Shown here: piece after piece, positions 10,713 to 22,244 of the stretch
Numbering within the stretch: the stretch's first letter is position 1
Layout: the number at the start of each line of letters is the position of its first letter
Source of the DNA: Pezicula radicicola
Lineage: Eukaryota; Ascomycota; Leotiomycetes; Helotiales; Dermateaceae
Reading direction: 5' to 3'
Length of the DNA stretch: 64,000 nt
Assembly (NCBI GenBank): GCA_003008705.1
Contig: PDUO01000056.1
Coordinates: forward strand, 215,172-279,171
Program-made: the position numbers and the translations under genes
Notes under the pieces: model-generated
The model's database searches: none
Told to the model about the DNA's origin: nothing
The model's input: the letters and a program-made list of their open reading frames with translations, nothing else

Positions 10713-12061
10713 CCGCTGCCGCCGCACATTGCCCGCGACGCGGCTAACTCTCACCAGAGAAGCACTTTGGCTGATTTGGCTGATGCTTCGCACGGCTTGA
10801 TTCTCGGATATCCCGTCCTCAAAGATTTTCTCGAAGGACCCTCCGAACTCGAGAATTTCCACTACATAAGGAAAAGAAGGCCACAGAGCAAGTATGTATG
10901 AGTATTTGTAACAAAGTATATTACATTGTTCTCAATCCTCTTGAAGCAGCAGCAGGATCCAGAATATAGAGGAGCTGATTTGACTTTACTCAAGCGAGCT
11001 TAAACGCATCAAGATCAATGGTGTCAAAACAAGGTCCGCGTGGCTGTCAAAGTCTGGCAAAAGTTCTCCGCCAAGCTGGAGATATGGCCGCCTTCGGAAT
11101 CCCGACGTCCACCCCGCGGGGTCGTTTCGGCCACAAAGTGCTGGGCACTTGGCAACCCCGGGAGGCTGGAATGCATTACGAACGTTTATTAGGCGTTGGC
11201 GTCCAATCTTGTACAGTACGAAAGTATGCTGGTGAGCCTGGGTGAAGTGGTCTTGTCGCTAGCTGGCATCTCCTCGCTTCCCATTTAGCAAAGTCATCAA
11301 TAGTTGCCCGTCGGACCTGCTTTTGTCTGTGCGAAGTAGTGGGTTTAAATTGCGCTAGTGACTCGAATAGCCAATCACAAGTGTTTTGAATGTCGTTGCC
11401 CCCGTGGGGAGCAGGTGAGCTCTCTACCTCCCTGCTATTATGGAGTGCATGTCTCCGCACTTGTTCAGAATCAACCGGGTGATCTCGGTCCCAGGTCGTT
11501 TATAACTCCACAAATAAGTTCTGGAAACGCGCTGGGCGACAATAAAAAGGAACTTCATGAAAAGCCACAAAGTTTAGAGACGCGACTGCGCGCGGCACGG
11601 CCTTTGACGGGTCTTGGTCATTTCAGTTGGGTAGCCACCCGAGCGTCCTGTTCCTGGCACGCAATGTTTTAGAGCAGCAAATCTTGGGTTGCTATTGGAA
11701 TAGGACAAATCTGTTGGGAATTAGTCTTCCAATCTCGATCTGTACCTAACGGATTGGCGTCAAAGCACGACAGTGAATGCGTTACTATTAAGACCAATAC
11801 GTATACGTAAATATATATAATAGTCGCATCAATGTGTTAAGTGTAGACTTACATATATATATCAGATGCTTGCATACCTCTTTCGAAGTATGTTAAGCGG
11901 AATAGTTATATAACTATATTGCTCCATTCACCGTCGCTTAGCTACTGCATATAACTACCCTCTCTGTCTCTTTGCTCGTAAAATAATGCAGAACACGACG
12001 CCATCGCCCCCTATAACCATTCCATCCAATTTGAGCTAACATGTTAAAACTCTGCCATTAA
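10713..12061. other. long upstream/intergenic region of the transporter
   Basis: GC-richer to about 11.7 kb, then AT-rich. At 11111-11122 there is another perfect 12-bp palindrome (ACCCCGCGGGGT) of the CCG/CGG type favoured by Zn2Cys6 regulators. Short ORFs on both strands lack coding character. I see no gene. Confidence 0.45.
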
Positions 12062-13690
12062 CTATCACCTAATCCTGTAATAAACGACCGCAAAGAGGCC
12101 GACCTCCCGCGACCCCAATTAAATGCCCAATAACATTTCTCAAACCCCGCCGTCTGAGGGATCTTCACAGGCACACCCCCATCAGGAGTCAGAACTTAAG
12201 TAGTGATGTGAGGCCAAGTTTCTGGCATTTCCAATGGCCACCTTCCGGTTTTAAATCGTATTCTCAAAACCATAATAACCAACGTCATTACACTTTCATT
12301 CATGGCAAAGTACGGTCCGGGACATACCGATTCGCCACCCCCAGAGCCCTATCCCTTCCCTTTGTGTATTAGCCAGCACTCGGGCCATAGGGACGTGCAT
12401 TAAGTTATCGATCAAACGAAGCAGGTCTAACTAATAAACTTCCTGTGTTTACCTTCCAGATGCGTTAAGCGGTGGTAAACGAACAGAGTGCGAATATACA
12501 AGGGAAGGGATATGCTGATGCCGGCACCTTTCTAGAATTTGAGCTAGAACTCGAACCTGAACCCGAACTCTTGTTTATGGGCCCCCAAATTGTAGCACCG
12601 CCGTGAAGCTCCAGCTGTAGGTATCAACAAAATGGAGTCTTCTTACAAGAAACATTGATCGTTTTCCCACGTATCTTTGAGAACTACTATTCCCTGTGTA
12701 TTCGTTGACTGGAGTCGTATCGTTTCCTGCACCAAAGATATTAACGAGGAACAACCAGTAATAAACCTCGGTAAGATCAGTACAGTGAAGGATTTCCCCT
12801 GTAGAGTCTTGGGAAATGTTAACATAATCTTCGAGAAGACTTCTTAATTGGACGAGTACCGGTTCTTGCGAGTAAATATAATACAAAGCCAAAACAGTAG
12901 TAGGAATCGTATTACAGTAGTCAAAATACCAAAAAAAAACACCTCAAATCAAAAACGTGCAATATCATCCTTCGAAACACCATGTTCCTGGTATAATCAT
13001 ATGATGAAGTGCCTGAATTAACCGTGAGGCTGTTCGATATCCTTTGACTGCGTAATATTTTTTTTTGGAATACGTGGAATAAGTCGAGACGACTTTGACT
13101 GGCTTTTGAGGCTAGGATATTAGGGAGGATGATTGGACGGAGGTATTGGAAGTCTTTGTCTGCTGTACTGGTTGCGTTTATTGGTAATGTATATGTCGAT
13201 GGAGAAAATGAACTTAGAAGGGGTAATATACTTACTATACCAAAACGCCTCTTCGACCTTCGAATCCCCTAAATGGATCTTCGCTTACAGTACACCTCAA
13301 ATCTCATCCATATAAAGTACTAGCCCTCGTAACAATCTCTCTAGTCCACAAAAACAAATCAAAACTTCCACCCTTAACCTCCTCTACAATATCACTCTCC
13401 TCTTCCAAAAGCTTACAAACACTCTCAAGAAAGGTGTTTATTAAACTCTCCAAATATTCACCAGGTGCTAACGCAGAACTAAGACAAGTAGCATCTTCAT
13501 GTAAGTTTCTAGCTTCTAATCCATTAGGACTAGGTTTTTCGATCCTTTTAGCAAATTGAACCACCTATAGATCGAAAGATATGGGTTTTCAGGAACGATT
13601 TACGGATGAGACTAAGGTTGGAGAGGTGAACGATGTAGATTCGGTTTCCAGGGACAAAGTCCAAAATTCCCTTAATTCTTCCTTTTTATA
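12062..13690 (-). pseudogene. cytochrome P450 pseudogene (cholesterol 7-alpha-hydroxylase-like group)
   Basis: Fragments of one P450 lie in order on the minus strand but in shifting frames. About 13690-13560 is the N-terminal region. 13564-13304 holds APGEYLESLINTFLESV and FDLFLWTREIVTRAS (helix C/D region). About 13200-12900 holds the I-helix approach (HGVSKDDIAR, then a long hydrophobic stretch). At 12892-12640 is the K-helix ExxR (QETIRLQ), in a different frame from the segment before it. At 12352-12300 the haem loop GGGESVCPGPYFAMNE is intact. An in-frame TAA (12198) follows PHITT, before the GFEKCYWAF C-terminus. There are at least three frameshifts and several stops, so it cannot make a full enzyme. 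The Cys ligand and ExxR identify the fold with confidence; the subfamily is a recollection. Confidence 0.8.
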
Positions 13691-15709
13691 ACAGGCGTAG
13701 TAACTGGAACGGCAAAAACTCGAACATAGTGTGATAAGAATATAGGAATGCAGAAAATCGTCTGTTTTGCTATAGTAAGTAAATTTAACCTAACTACTTG
13801 ATATAACTCTACTAAGTTGATATGAACTAGCTTGATTTGGGTAACTAAGTTGTCTTCGGTAACTAACCTTAATTGAAAAATCACCTAGTAAGTGTAGTAA
13901 TTCTTGATGTTGCAAGTGCATCAATGATTGAAATATTAGATCGAAATGTCGAATAACATTAAAATCTAGCTTTGGGCGCTAGAAATCATCGGAAGAACGC
14001 TGGGAGTCCTTGACTATGAATGTGTAGATTGGATAGGGTTAGGGTTATACTAAGTATTAGTAGTGTATTTTTATTTTTTTGGGGAAACCCCGGTGGGATT
14101 ATATATTTTAGGTGGATGGATACAGAGTCTACAAAGTCTACTGATAACTGACCTTATTCTCTTTTAGTAACGTGATTCGTGCCGAATTATTCCTATCAAA
14201 TGTCCGAAACATGGGATCCCTATTGATTGTGGGATTACTGGTGGTTCTTTTGGTGAACGCCGTGAAGTGTCAAGCTTTTGAAGATATAACTAGAGACATA
14301 TGAAGACCAGAAGCAAAGCTATCCAGCAATCCATTGTCTGTCAGTGTTGACCCTTGAAAGTAAGTAATTATTAAATGGCTAGAGTGAATGAAAATTAAAA
14401 GGGGTATTTGTGAGGTATCTTGGAGAAGTTAGTCTACACGTCGTTCCTTGAGTAACATTGATAAGTACTGCCAGTGTGTGGAATATTTCTACCATTTCTT
14501 AATACCCCCGCAAACCCACATTCTCGTATATCCTGTGCTTACATCCCAAAAGAAACGTCGGGCGTTAATTGGTCTAATATTTCTACTTCGTACTATTGCC
14601 ACCCGAATTTTCAAAAATAGGAAAGCCGTGACGAGACATACAGCCTATTGAACTGCAGTGGAACCTATCTGAAGGATAATATGGCGAATTGCTGAGAAAC
14701 ATTGCAACTTTGGTTATCGTGATGACTTCTTGGCACCATCCACGAAGCTGGACACCCTTCAGCCTCACAGCAAAGTAGTTGATCTAGGGGGGAACACTCA
14801 GACAATTACTCCCAGCTCTTAGCTAGAATTTAGCTAGAAATCTGTGCCAAGACCTTAAGACAGCTACATGTATCTGGCCGCGGAGGGAATAGACTCTAGT
14901 CCACTACGTCGTACTAGACCAGTATACATATCATGAAATATTTCTAAAACACAGAGCCTTAGGAAGGACTTCCTCCTACCAACCCTTTACGGAATTCTGT
15001 GCCTAAGAAACAGTCCCTAGGGTCTTTAGCATAGGTAATAAATCAGGCGCCTATGGAAATATATTGTAATGTACTTCGTAACCCTGAGGTGGATTAAGGA
15101 TGAGCGGGCTTCGCTCTCTTTGTACTGCTGTTCTCAATCGCAATTGTCGCATCGAAAGTTCCCGCCCGTATTTTGCATTCTCTGCTTCTGATACGTAGAT
15201 CATAGACCATATCGACACTGATCGTCTACACCACGCCATAAATGTCTCCTATCACTCATCGTCAGGTACGGTTCTATATTGTGGATTGGCTTTCTTTCTA
15301 ACTAACCGCTTTTAAATTTCCTTAGACGGAGCAGCCGACAATATAAGTGGATAGACGACATAGGATGAATCATCAAACTACAACAAATCTCCTGTTTTCG
15401 TTAATATCTACGTTTGCCTTTCTTGTTTCCTTTTCCTTAAAGACTAAGAAGTATCCCGTAAGCCCCCTTTTCAACGCCTATCTTTGGCACCTTCCTTAAT
15501 TTAGGGAAGATAATATTAGTACCCCGGCGTGAACCCAGTACATTATTGCAAGACCAGGGCTACCATTTCGTAGCGTTATGCAATCCCACCACACAGCCTT
15601 GTGGATTTTAACTTGTACTATATAAGGTATCTAGGGACTCACCACATTCTATTTTGGTTGTCCTAAAATTCGTTTAAGTCATCACCGTTATTTCGGGGTT
15701 TTATTTGCA
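13691..15709. other. gene-free AT-rich stretch
   Basis: No supported gene. Contains a short telomere-like run (tagggttagggtta, 14034-14047) and only short random ORFs. The part nearest 13.7-13.9 kb may include the eroded start of the P450 relic. The right end (15600-15709) would be the promoter of the next gene. Confidence 0.4.
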
Positions 15710-16716
15710 ATGACAACCACTTACGCGAACTTTGGTCCCTTAACCACGGTATTCACGCCGGCACTATCTTGCTCAGCATACCGCAACCAAGTGTACACCA
15801 TAAATGGCAAGCTCACAACGATTTATTTCCGGCAAGGCGGCCACTCAGATTGCTATCCTGGAACAGTGATGTGGGATCTTCACTACGGAGTAGGGAATTT
15901 CGTTGTAGAGAGTCTGTACTACTCGCCCGCTATCTCATGTCCAGAACGGTGGGCAACTGCTGCGACGCTGGAAACAGCGGACGAGAACGTCTATGTTTGT
16001 TGTCCAAGGTAAGATCCTATAGACTCTATCCTATGGTATGCTGATAAAACATTCCTAGTGGTTGGACATGGACTATCGCCGAATGCCTGACTGAATTTGG
16101 AGATCTCACTCAGGTTGTGAGAGATGAGACGCTCGATGGTATTACTTGGATACAAGGTGATATTAAGACAATAACGTACTCGCCGAACGATGCGAACAAT
16201 TGGCCTGTAGAAATTCATTTTCGTGAAAGCGATCTTTCTACTACAAGTGTCGCGAAAACGCTTATCCAAAGCACTGAAAACAGCAGTAATGGAGGAGTTA
16301 CTTCCAGTATCGCCTCACCGGGCTCCATAGCAAGCCATGGAGGCGTGGCTTCAAGTACTTCTACGACGAATTCTGTTTCAAATAATAATACTGCTAGCTC
16401 GAGTAGTGGTACTTTTACCAATGCTAGTAGCTCAGGTGCATCTAGCAGTTTAGCAACATTATCAACTGCAGCCAAGCTCTCTATAGAAGTAGTGGTACCC
16501 TTGGCAGTCGTCGCTGGGCTCCTGGGAATCTTTTTCTTTCTCTGGCGGAGGAGAAGAAAATCTCGCTTGTCAACGATAGATATGCCAGAGCTTGACGGGC
16601 GTACAAGCAGACATGAGCTCGAAGGCAAGTTCGTGAAACGTGCGTCGGAACTGGATTCGAGGCAGCGCTTAGAGATTGGGGGAAGGCCGGTAGACGTTAT
16701 AGTGGAGCTGGAATAA
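15710..16716 (+). CDS. single-pass membrane protein with Ser/Thr-rich stalk, 318 aa
   Basis: Two exons (15710-16008, 16059-16716) with a 50-nt intron, GTAAGA donor and CCTAG acceptor, frame kept (CCPSGW at the junction). The start MTTTYANFGPLTTVFTPA, a Cys-containing extracellular part, a Ser/Thr/Asn-rich stalk (about residues 165-235), one membrane helix (about 240-262, VVVPLAVVAGLLGIFFF) and a basic tail starting RRRRKSR fit a common fungal class of Mid2/WSC-like surface proteins. These lie in the plasma membrane with the glycosylated stalk outside; some sense cell-wall stress, but function here is unproven. It has no classical signal peptide, as is usual in this class. It is the only intact gene between 12 and 26 kb. 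Confidence 0.75.
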
Positions 16717-16832
16717 GTATTTCGATCTGACTGTTTATGAGAGTGGGGTTACCAGTACGACTTCTCTGCTTTCTCGGTATATATCCCGAAAGTTTCCTTT
16801 TGTGGGAGCCGTTTATATGCTTTGATAAAGAG

Positions 16833-17115
16833 TTAGGCCGGGATTTGAAGGAAGACCATCAACACCGCCAAATACGTAGCCTTTTTGTCTGTCACAGAAT
16901 TCATCTTCGCTTAATAGTGCTCCCACTCACGCCGCAGAAGCCGCCAGACTCTCAGCAGGCTTCACGATAGTAGCAAACGATATCAGCGCCAAAAATGCTA
17001 TCATAAATGCAGTGATGACACCCGACTTCCTGGTCTGCTCATGCATAAAAACCAAAATCCTATGAGGTGCAACTAGCATCATAATTCCCACTGATTTAAC
17101 AGCAAGCGTCACCAT
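16833..17115 (-). pseudogene. DUF6594-type membrane protein, 3' relic
   Basis: Minus-strand codons read IERMVTLAVKSVGIMMLVAP, then a second hydrophobic segment and ESLAASAA. A GTGAGT-led gap follows, then ATYLAVLMVFLQ and a stop at 16833. This matches the two-helix C-terminus typical of fungal DUF6594 proteins, including the intron usually found in the last helix. The two exon phases do not match (one base out), and no convincing 5' part is found upstream, so I call it a relic. Function of the family is unknown. Confidence 0.45.
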
Positions 17116-18040
17116 CCGCTCAATCTATTTATCAGAAATGTAATGCACATCTAAATCGCTGTAATGAACGCGGTAGCTCATATCTAGGACTGTGTAGTTA
17201 TGCGTATAACCATGGTTATTATTCCTCGACGGCTTGTACAAGTAATATGAATAGGTCACTGCAGACTTAGGTGAAGAAGGTAATGGGCTGGAGATGGAAG
17301 GAAAAGGGGGGCGCATTTGGAATGTATTTCAGGTTGTGGTTCAGGGTTAACTTGAGGATCAATTATATACGATTTGTATGGTTGACTGACTTTTTTATTC
17401 CTTGTATATATTTAACTGAAATTCGACTTCTCATAAAAGTCCAACGATCCATATCTTCGCCAAGTATTTTATCATAGAATTTGATCGTCTGCCTGATTCC
17501 CCGTCCACCTCACTTCTCTTCCCATCTCCGTGTCTAAGCAAATTATCAACATATTGGTCAATCTGGTGTTGAAATATTTGTTGGTTTAAGATCTCAAATA
17601 GCAGCTCTCGGTGGATCAATATTCATCAGGCAAGGCCCCTACTACAAGACTGAATTGAAAACCAATTCCTAACACTATCGCCAGGGTCCTTGTCCTCAGA
17701 GGAAGCTATTCATCTCTAGGCCGCAACATGTTCTATCGTATAAGTATTAAGGGCCAAGTTCTGCCCAGGAATTTGCGGAAGATCCAGTCCTACGACTTTT
17801 CCTCTTTCTTGTATGCCGGCAAGCGCTGCTCGTCCAAGTCTTCCCATGAAATGTTATTTCTAGTATGCGAACATCCCTCCTTGTCTTTGCTCGAATATCT
17901 GTTATTGTCGCTGTTGAGATTAGTATCGCTGTCGCTCATCCTAGCGTGTGTTATCGCAGCTAGTCGGTTTACATCCTTGCGATGCAAGAGCCTCGGCATC
18001 CTCGAATTGGCCCTGTTGGGATTGGATACGTGTCGCATTC
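17116..18040. other. gene-free stretch between relics
   Basis: Short ORFs in several frames, none with a recognisable domain. Parts may belong to the eroded 5' end of the DUF6594 relic (17120-17620) or to the eroded 3' end of the DUF3433 relic (17790-18040). Neither can be shown. Confidence 0.35.
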
Positions 18041-19840
18041 CTATAGATGGCTTGCCTTCGCGGCAGTCGACACGGTCGTTCCGCTAGACGAGACCGGGGA
18101 TACTATATAGCAGCTGAAGTTTGTCAAGAGGAACGAGTGTTGCTCTAGCGGCTTGATTGTAAATTCGTCAATCTTCCTAATATGGTCGACTAGTGATACA
18201 TTCGCCCGTAAATATCCAACAATTCCTGGATCACTTGAGAATATAGAAGTGTTGTCTATGGATACAATAGTGTCGTTTAGAATACTGCAGTTCAGTCGTG
18301 CCCTTAGTGATGGAATCTGGAAGCTCAAGTGCCGTCCAAGGGTTTCGTATAATAAGCCAGTGATGTTACTTTGAATTTCGAAGTTTGGAAAAGCTAGTTC
18401 GTCATAAGTGAACGACAAAAATGATAAATCCCAATTGTCTATAAGGGAAAATATAAGTGCCACGTGGTTATCGTTGGTTAAACTCGAGGTCCAGATTAGA
18501 TTGAAAAAATCGCTTCTTTGGAGATAGATGCTCTTGGGAATGTAGGTCTCAATATGTTAGCGAACCGGAAGGAGGATTGGATAAACATTAAGTTGTTCAC
18601 ATTTTCTATAGAGTATAACCCAGAAGCTACGATTGTAAGGAATCCTCCTAGAAGGCGAACAGTGGCTGCAAATACGACAGCGAAGCGGCGATATTTTATA
18701 GCCTTGAATACTGTAAAAGGGAACAATTTTCTGGTAAGAGAGGTCATAATCCCACTTGTTGAATTTTTTGAACCTGCCCTAAGTGGAACCCAAGGTGCAA
18801 GTATTGATATCCAATCCTCGATTGAACCATACATCATTGCGATTGTAATCATGATTGCCGTTAAGATATACAAACTCAAACTTTGTGCCGTATCTTAGGA
18901 GTTGTAGTTGATAAAAAGAATACCTTCCAGCTGGGTGTCTGGTCTCTATTGGAGAATCTCGAGAATCATAATACACAAAATCGGTAGACTAAGACTTGGG
19001 ATTTGAAGGGAGAGCGTGAGAGGCAGAGGTATCAACCGCTTAAGTAGTGATCTCTGTGAAGGTAATAGGTGTACTGAAGCCTTCGCTCTGTGTTTTGTCT
19101 GTGAGAGGTGTTGATGAAGAACTTTTGGTTCGAGTCGATTTGTCCTTGAGATGTCCAAAACGGCATTTACCGACTATTTGGCTTATATTAGAAGGGGTAT
19201 CATTATCATTCGAACCTATAACAGCTTGAAAACTGTCACTTCCTGCCAAGAGCGTTGCAAAGCCTCCAATCGTGGTAACGTCGCGTGGGAGCACATTGTT
19301 AGGTCTGTACCACAAAATGATGAAAGTTGAGATAAGAAGTATAGCAAGGCACACTTCCATCAAGGCCAAAGAGAGTGCCTTGATGTGAAGTCTGTTATCC
19401 ATATAAAAAACTTCGCCAACAGTAGTATCATTAGCGGGAGCCAGCAAGTATTGAGAAGCCATTTGGGAGGCAACACCTTGGTATACTTTCCTAGCACTGA
19501 CTTTCATCATATCAGTGTCAAGAAATGACGCGTAATCTGAGTGGTTATTTGTAATACTCATAAGTGAGAGCCATGGAGTAGTTCCCTGAAGAGTAGACAG
19601 GGGGACATCATGCAACCTGCAAAATCGTAAGAAACTGCTATTCTGTTATACACCGTTTCATCTAGGAATGTTGCGACAGCATCTATGTCCATTGCCGCTT
19701 CCATCTCAGCTGGACGGTCAGAGATGAAGCTGATACTATCTTCAGCAGTAACCTGTCCCGTTCCCATAGTGTATTTAGGGCGACAAATGACTGCTGAGAT
19801 CTCGTAGACTTGGAAACCAGGTAGTAACCTCGATTCCATA
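18041..19840 (-). pseudogene. DUF3433-type multi-pass membrane protein, pseudogene
   Basis: From the 5' side the minus strand reads: LLPGFQVYEISAVICRP; a one-base break near 19619; LHDVPLSTLQGT; KALSLALMEVCLAILLIS (membrane helix) and RPNNVLPRDVTTIGGFATLL, the family hallmark. A segment with two in-frame stops follows (TAG near 18950 after EILQ, TAA near 18900), then YILTAIMITIAMMYGSIEDW and RFAVVFAATVRLLGGFLTIV. After another break near 18500 comes DFFNLIWTSSLTNDN and YDELAFPNFEI. This order matches fungal DUF3433 proteins (about 1000-1300 aa with two related halves). Both stops can be derived from CAG/CAA by C-to-T change, as RIP would produce. Function of the family is unknown. Confidence 0.7.
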
Positions 19841-19909
19841 GAAAACTAGACTACTACAATACAACCCCATCTTGAACTAGATTTCGACGTATCCTCCTTG
19901 TTTTCTGTA
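19827..19909 (+). repeat. 83-bp dispersed repeat, copy 1
   Basis: About 75 of 83 positions match 44218-44299 in the same orientation (shared core actacaatacaaccccatct). This copy overlaps the 5' end of the DUF3433 relic. Confidence 0.75.
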
Positions 19910-19984
19910 ATCAACACTAAACCACAATCCATTATTAGCTACGACCGGACCACTGACAAGATCACTATTAAGACTGTCGAGTCA

Positions 19985-21205
19985 TCACAAACGCGGCTTT
20001 AAATGTACGTAAAGAGGGCCTTTTGACCAAAGTATGAATGTCTTTTGCTTCTCCCAGCCATCTGATTGCGCATTAAGTTGTAAATCGAAATTCCATAAGA
20101 GCCTTGTAAGCACGAGACGTAGTTCGGAATACGCAAGGCTATGGTAATAGTTCAGCAATACTCGAGAAAATGACAAATTTAAACTTACTTCTTCCCTATA
20201 CAGTTCCTGGGTCCTATACTGAACGGTTGAAAAGCGGATTTCTGATCATTCTCAAATCGTTTGTCACCGAGCCATCGTTCAGGAATGAATAAATCTGGGA
20301 GTGTGAAGTTACGTGGGGAATGATATGTTGCATAGTGAGCAGTACCGACAGTCGATTCTCGCTTTTAAGAACCTTATGCAGGAAATCCGTCCGCTCTGTT
20401 GTTGACGCGATCCGGTGTTGGGTTTTCTCAATGATGAGAGCCTCATGGTTTTTTCTTATGCTAACGAGATGAGCTGGAGCCAGATAGCTCACGAGACTAG
20501 GTAGCAAAGGGAAGTGATAAAGTACACGCATGTATACTCCGTATTTTACAGTGTCAAATATCATCTTGACCCAGTGATGATAGGAAGAGGTTTGTAGGCA
20601 GTCAAAAGGTTCGCCATACGCAAGGTGTCCTATAACATCAAAGGTGAAGAACTAGAGCATCATTAGAACCAGATTTATAGTCTTTCTGAAACCACCTTAC
20701 ATTATACCAAGCTACGATATCAACGGGTATTTCTCCATCCTTACAATTCTCGCGCAGGCGTCGCATCATCAGGTCAAGGTATTGCGTGACAACAGGCTCC
20801 TGTTCACGCAGAGCCTTCTCTGAAAAGCCATGTGCAAGATCTCTCCGCATAGCCCTATGCTCATGAGTGGGAGCAGCTAGCATGCTATGCGCACCATCAA
20901 ACCCTTCAGGAAAGGAATTAGGATTCTTGAGAAATTCCGGGTTGTTTCGAAGACCGTGAATATCGACCCACGATTGCGCAGATGTGTAGGATAACTCATT
21001 AGGAGCCACTCGTACGACATTTCCGTATTTCTTGTGCAATTTGGTGGTTTCATGGACAAGGTTACCCTGTATGTAATGTTTACTGTTCCTGAGTTGAGAT
21101 GCGGCGGCGATTTTGGGTCCTGGGAATGACCGTAAAGGGTGTAGGAAGAGGTTGTAGAATATGCGGAAGCATATCCAGAGGGCAATCTTAAATAATGTTA
21201 GCGTA
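19985..21205 (-). pseudogene. cytochrome P450 pseudogene with internal deletion (CYP65-like)
   Basis: The N-terminal anchor region (PLRSFPGPKIAAAS) leads to KYGNVVRVAPNELSYTSAQ and HEHRAMRRDLAHGFSEKAL. A clean intron follows (GTAAGG to CTAG, about 20695-20650), then FFTFDVIGHLAYGEPFDCLQ and SIRKNHEALIIEKTQHR up to KSENRLS at about 20345. The sequence then jumps, in another frame, to [33 protein letters not shown] (haem loop), a second clean intron (GTAAGT to CATAG) and NLAYSELRLVLTRLLWNFDL. About 105 residues, including the oxygen-binding I helix and the ExxR K helix, are missing. The conserved pieces match fungal CYP65/isotrichodermin-hydroxylase-like P450s. The rest is well preserved, so loss was probably recent. 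Confidence 0.85.
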
Positions 21206-21440
21206 TGCCATTCTTGTGATGAAATCGAGGTCTAGATAGGGTTTCACCAGTAAAGGTCCAACGGCCAAAGCCTGCAGTGTGCTTAACATGACGAGTTTGA
21301 TGCTCTGAGAAAGATTGTTTCGATCTAGAGAACTGTCTTGATGGCAAAGGAATGAGCAGTCTAAGCAGTCTTATAAGTAACTGCATCCCTCCGTCTTCTA
21401 GCATAACCCATAACACCGGACCCATTGCAAATGACAACGC
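21206..21440 (-). pseudogene. flavin monooxygenase C-terminal remnant
   Basis: Just upstream of the P450 relic on the same strand, one frame reads FSEHQTRHVKHTAGFGRW and another ALAVGPLLVKPYLDLDFITR followed by MAYANII and a stop. A Tyr/His-rich R-x-x-R-V-x-x-T segment followed by a hydrophobic tail is typical of the C-terminus of FAD-dependent monooxygenases of fungal secondary metabolism. Only this end remains, with a frameshift. The assignment is tentative. Confidence 0.35.
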
Positions 21441-21675
21441 AATGAACCATTTTCGTTTACCGTATAGAAAGTTTCTAAAATTTAGTAGGCAATTGTTACA
21501 TATTCAAGGGATGTCTCGCAGCCAAGAAACCTAGGCGGAACATTAATTTCGCAATGAGGACGGCTCGGAATAATGCTCTTCTAGATTTAAGTTAGTATGT
21601 CCTTTTTTCTGTGAGAAGTGATCTATATACGAAAACCTAAGCATCAATATACAAATAAAAGTATGTCCCAGAAGC

Positions 21676-21755
21676 GATTTCTAAGCAGAAAGGATTTCTA
21701 AGCAGAAAGGATTTCTAAGCAGAAAGGATTTCTAAGCAGAAAGGATTTCTAAGCA
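21676..21755 (+). repeat. 17-bp tandem repeat (gatttctaagcagaaag)
   Basis: About 4.7 perfect head-to-tail copies of a 17-bp unit. Perfect identity between copies suggests recent expansion. Confidence 0.9.
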
Positions 21756-22244
21756 TCTACGTAGTCCTAATATTTCAAACAGAAGAATCCGGAAGCTGTA
21801 GAATCCGCTCCGGATAACTTAAGTTTTGCGTTGGTTTCGCATCGGCTCATACTCCCACTACTCCGTGCAGTACTCGAATTCTCTGTCACGTCACACCCCG
21901 ATTTCGTGCACTCGGTTTCAACATAACTACTACCTTTTAAGTGTTTAATAACTTTATAATAAATAAAGCTATAGAGTTATTACTTTTTTAATTACTTAAT
22001 AGATTATAAGCTAAAGTATATACAAGAACTTATAAACTTATAGATTTTCTATTTAAAAATTAAAAATTTAGTTTATTTATTTTATATTTATATATAATAA
22101 AAAGATATTCTTTTTAGTAAAAGTTATACTATACTAGGTTTAATTACAATAAGGAGCCTTTTCTAGTATCTTTGCTCACGCGTAGCGAGTTTATATCACA
22201 TGCTATCAGCCAGTCATTCGGACTCCTTCAGCGTGCAATGCGAT
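21756..22244. other. AT-rich island
   Basis: From about 21930 to 22150 the sequence is almost pure A/T with no coding signal, the composition expected of RIP-altered repeat remnants. No gene. Confidence 0.55.

Noticed and set aside
14034..14047. Telomere-like tagggttagggtta (also about 23531-23543 and 58053-58065)
   Set aside because: Only about two units each; too short to claim interstitial telomeres or a chromosome end.
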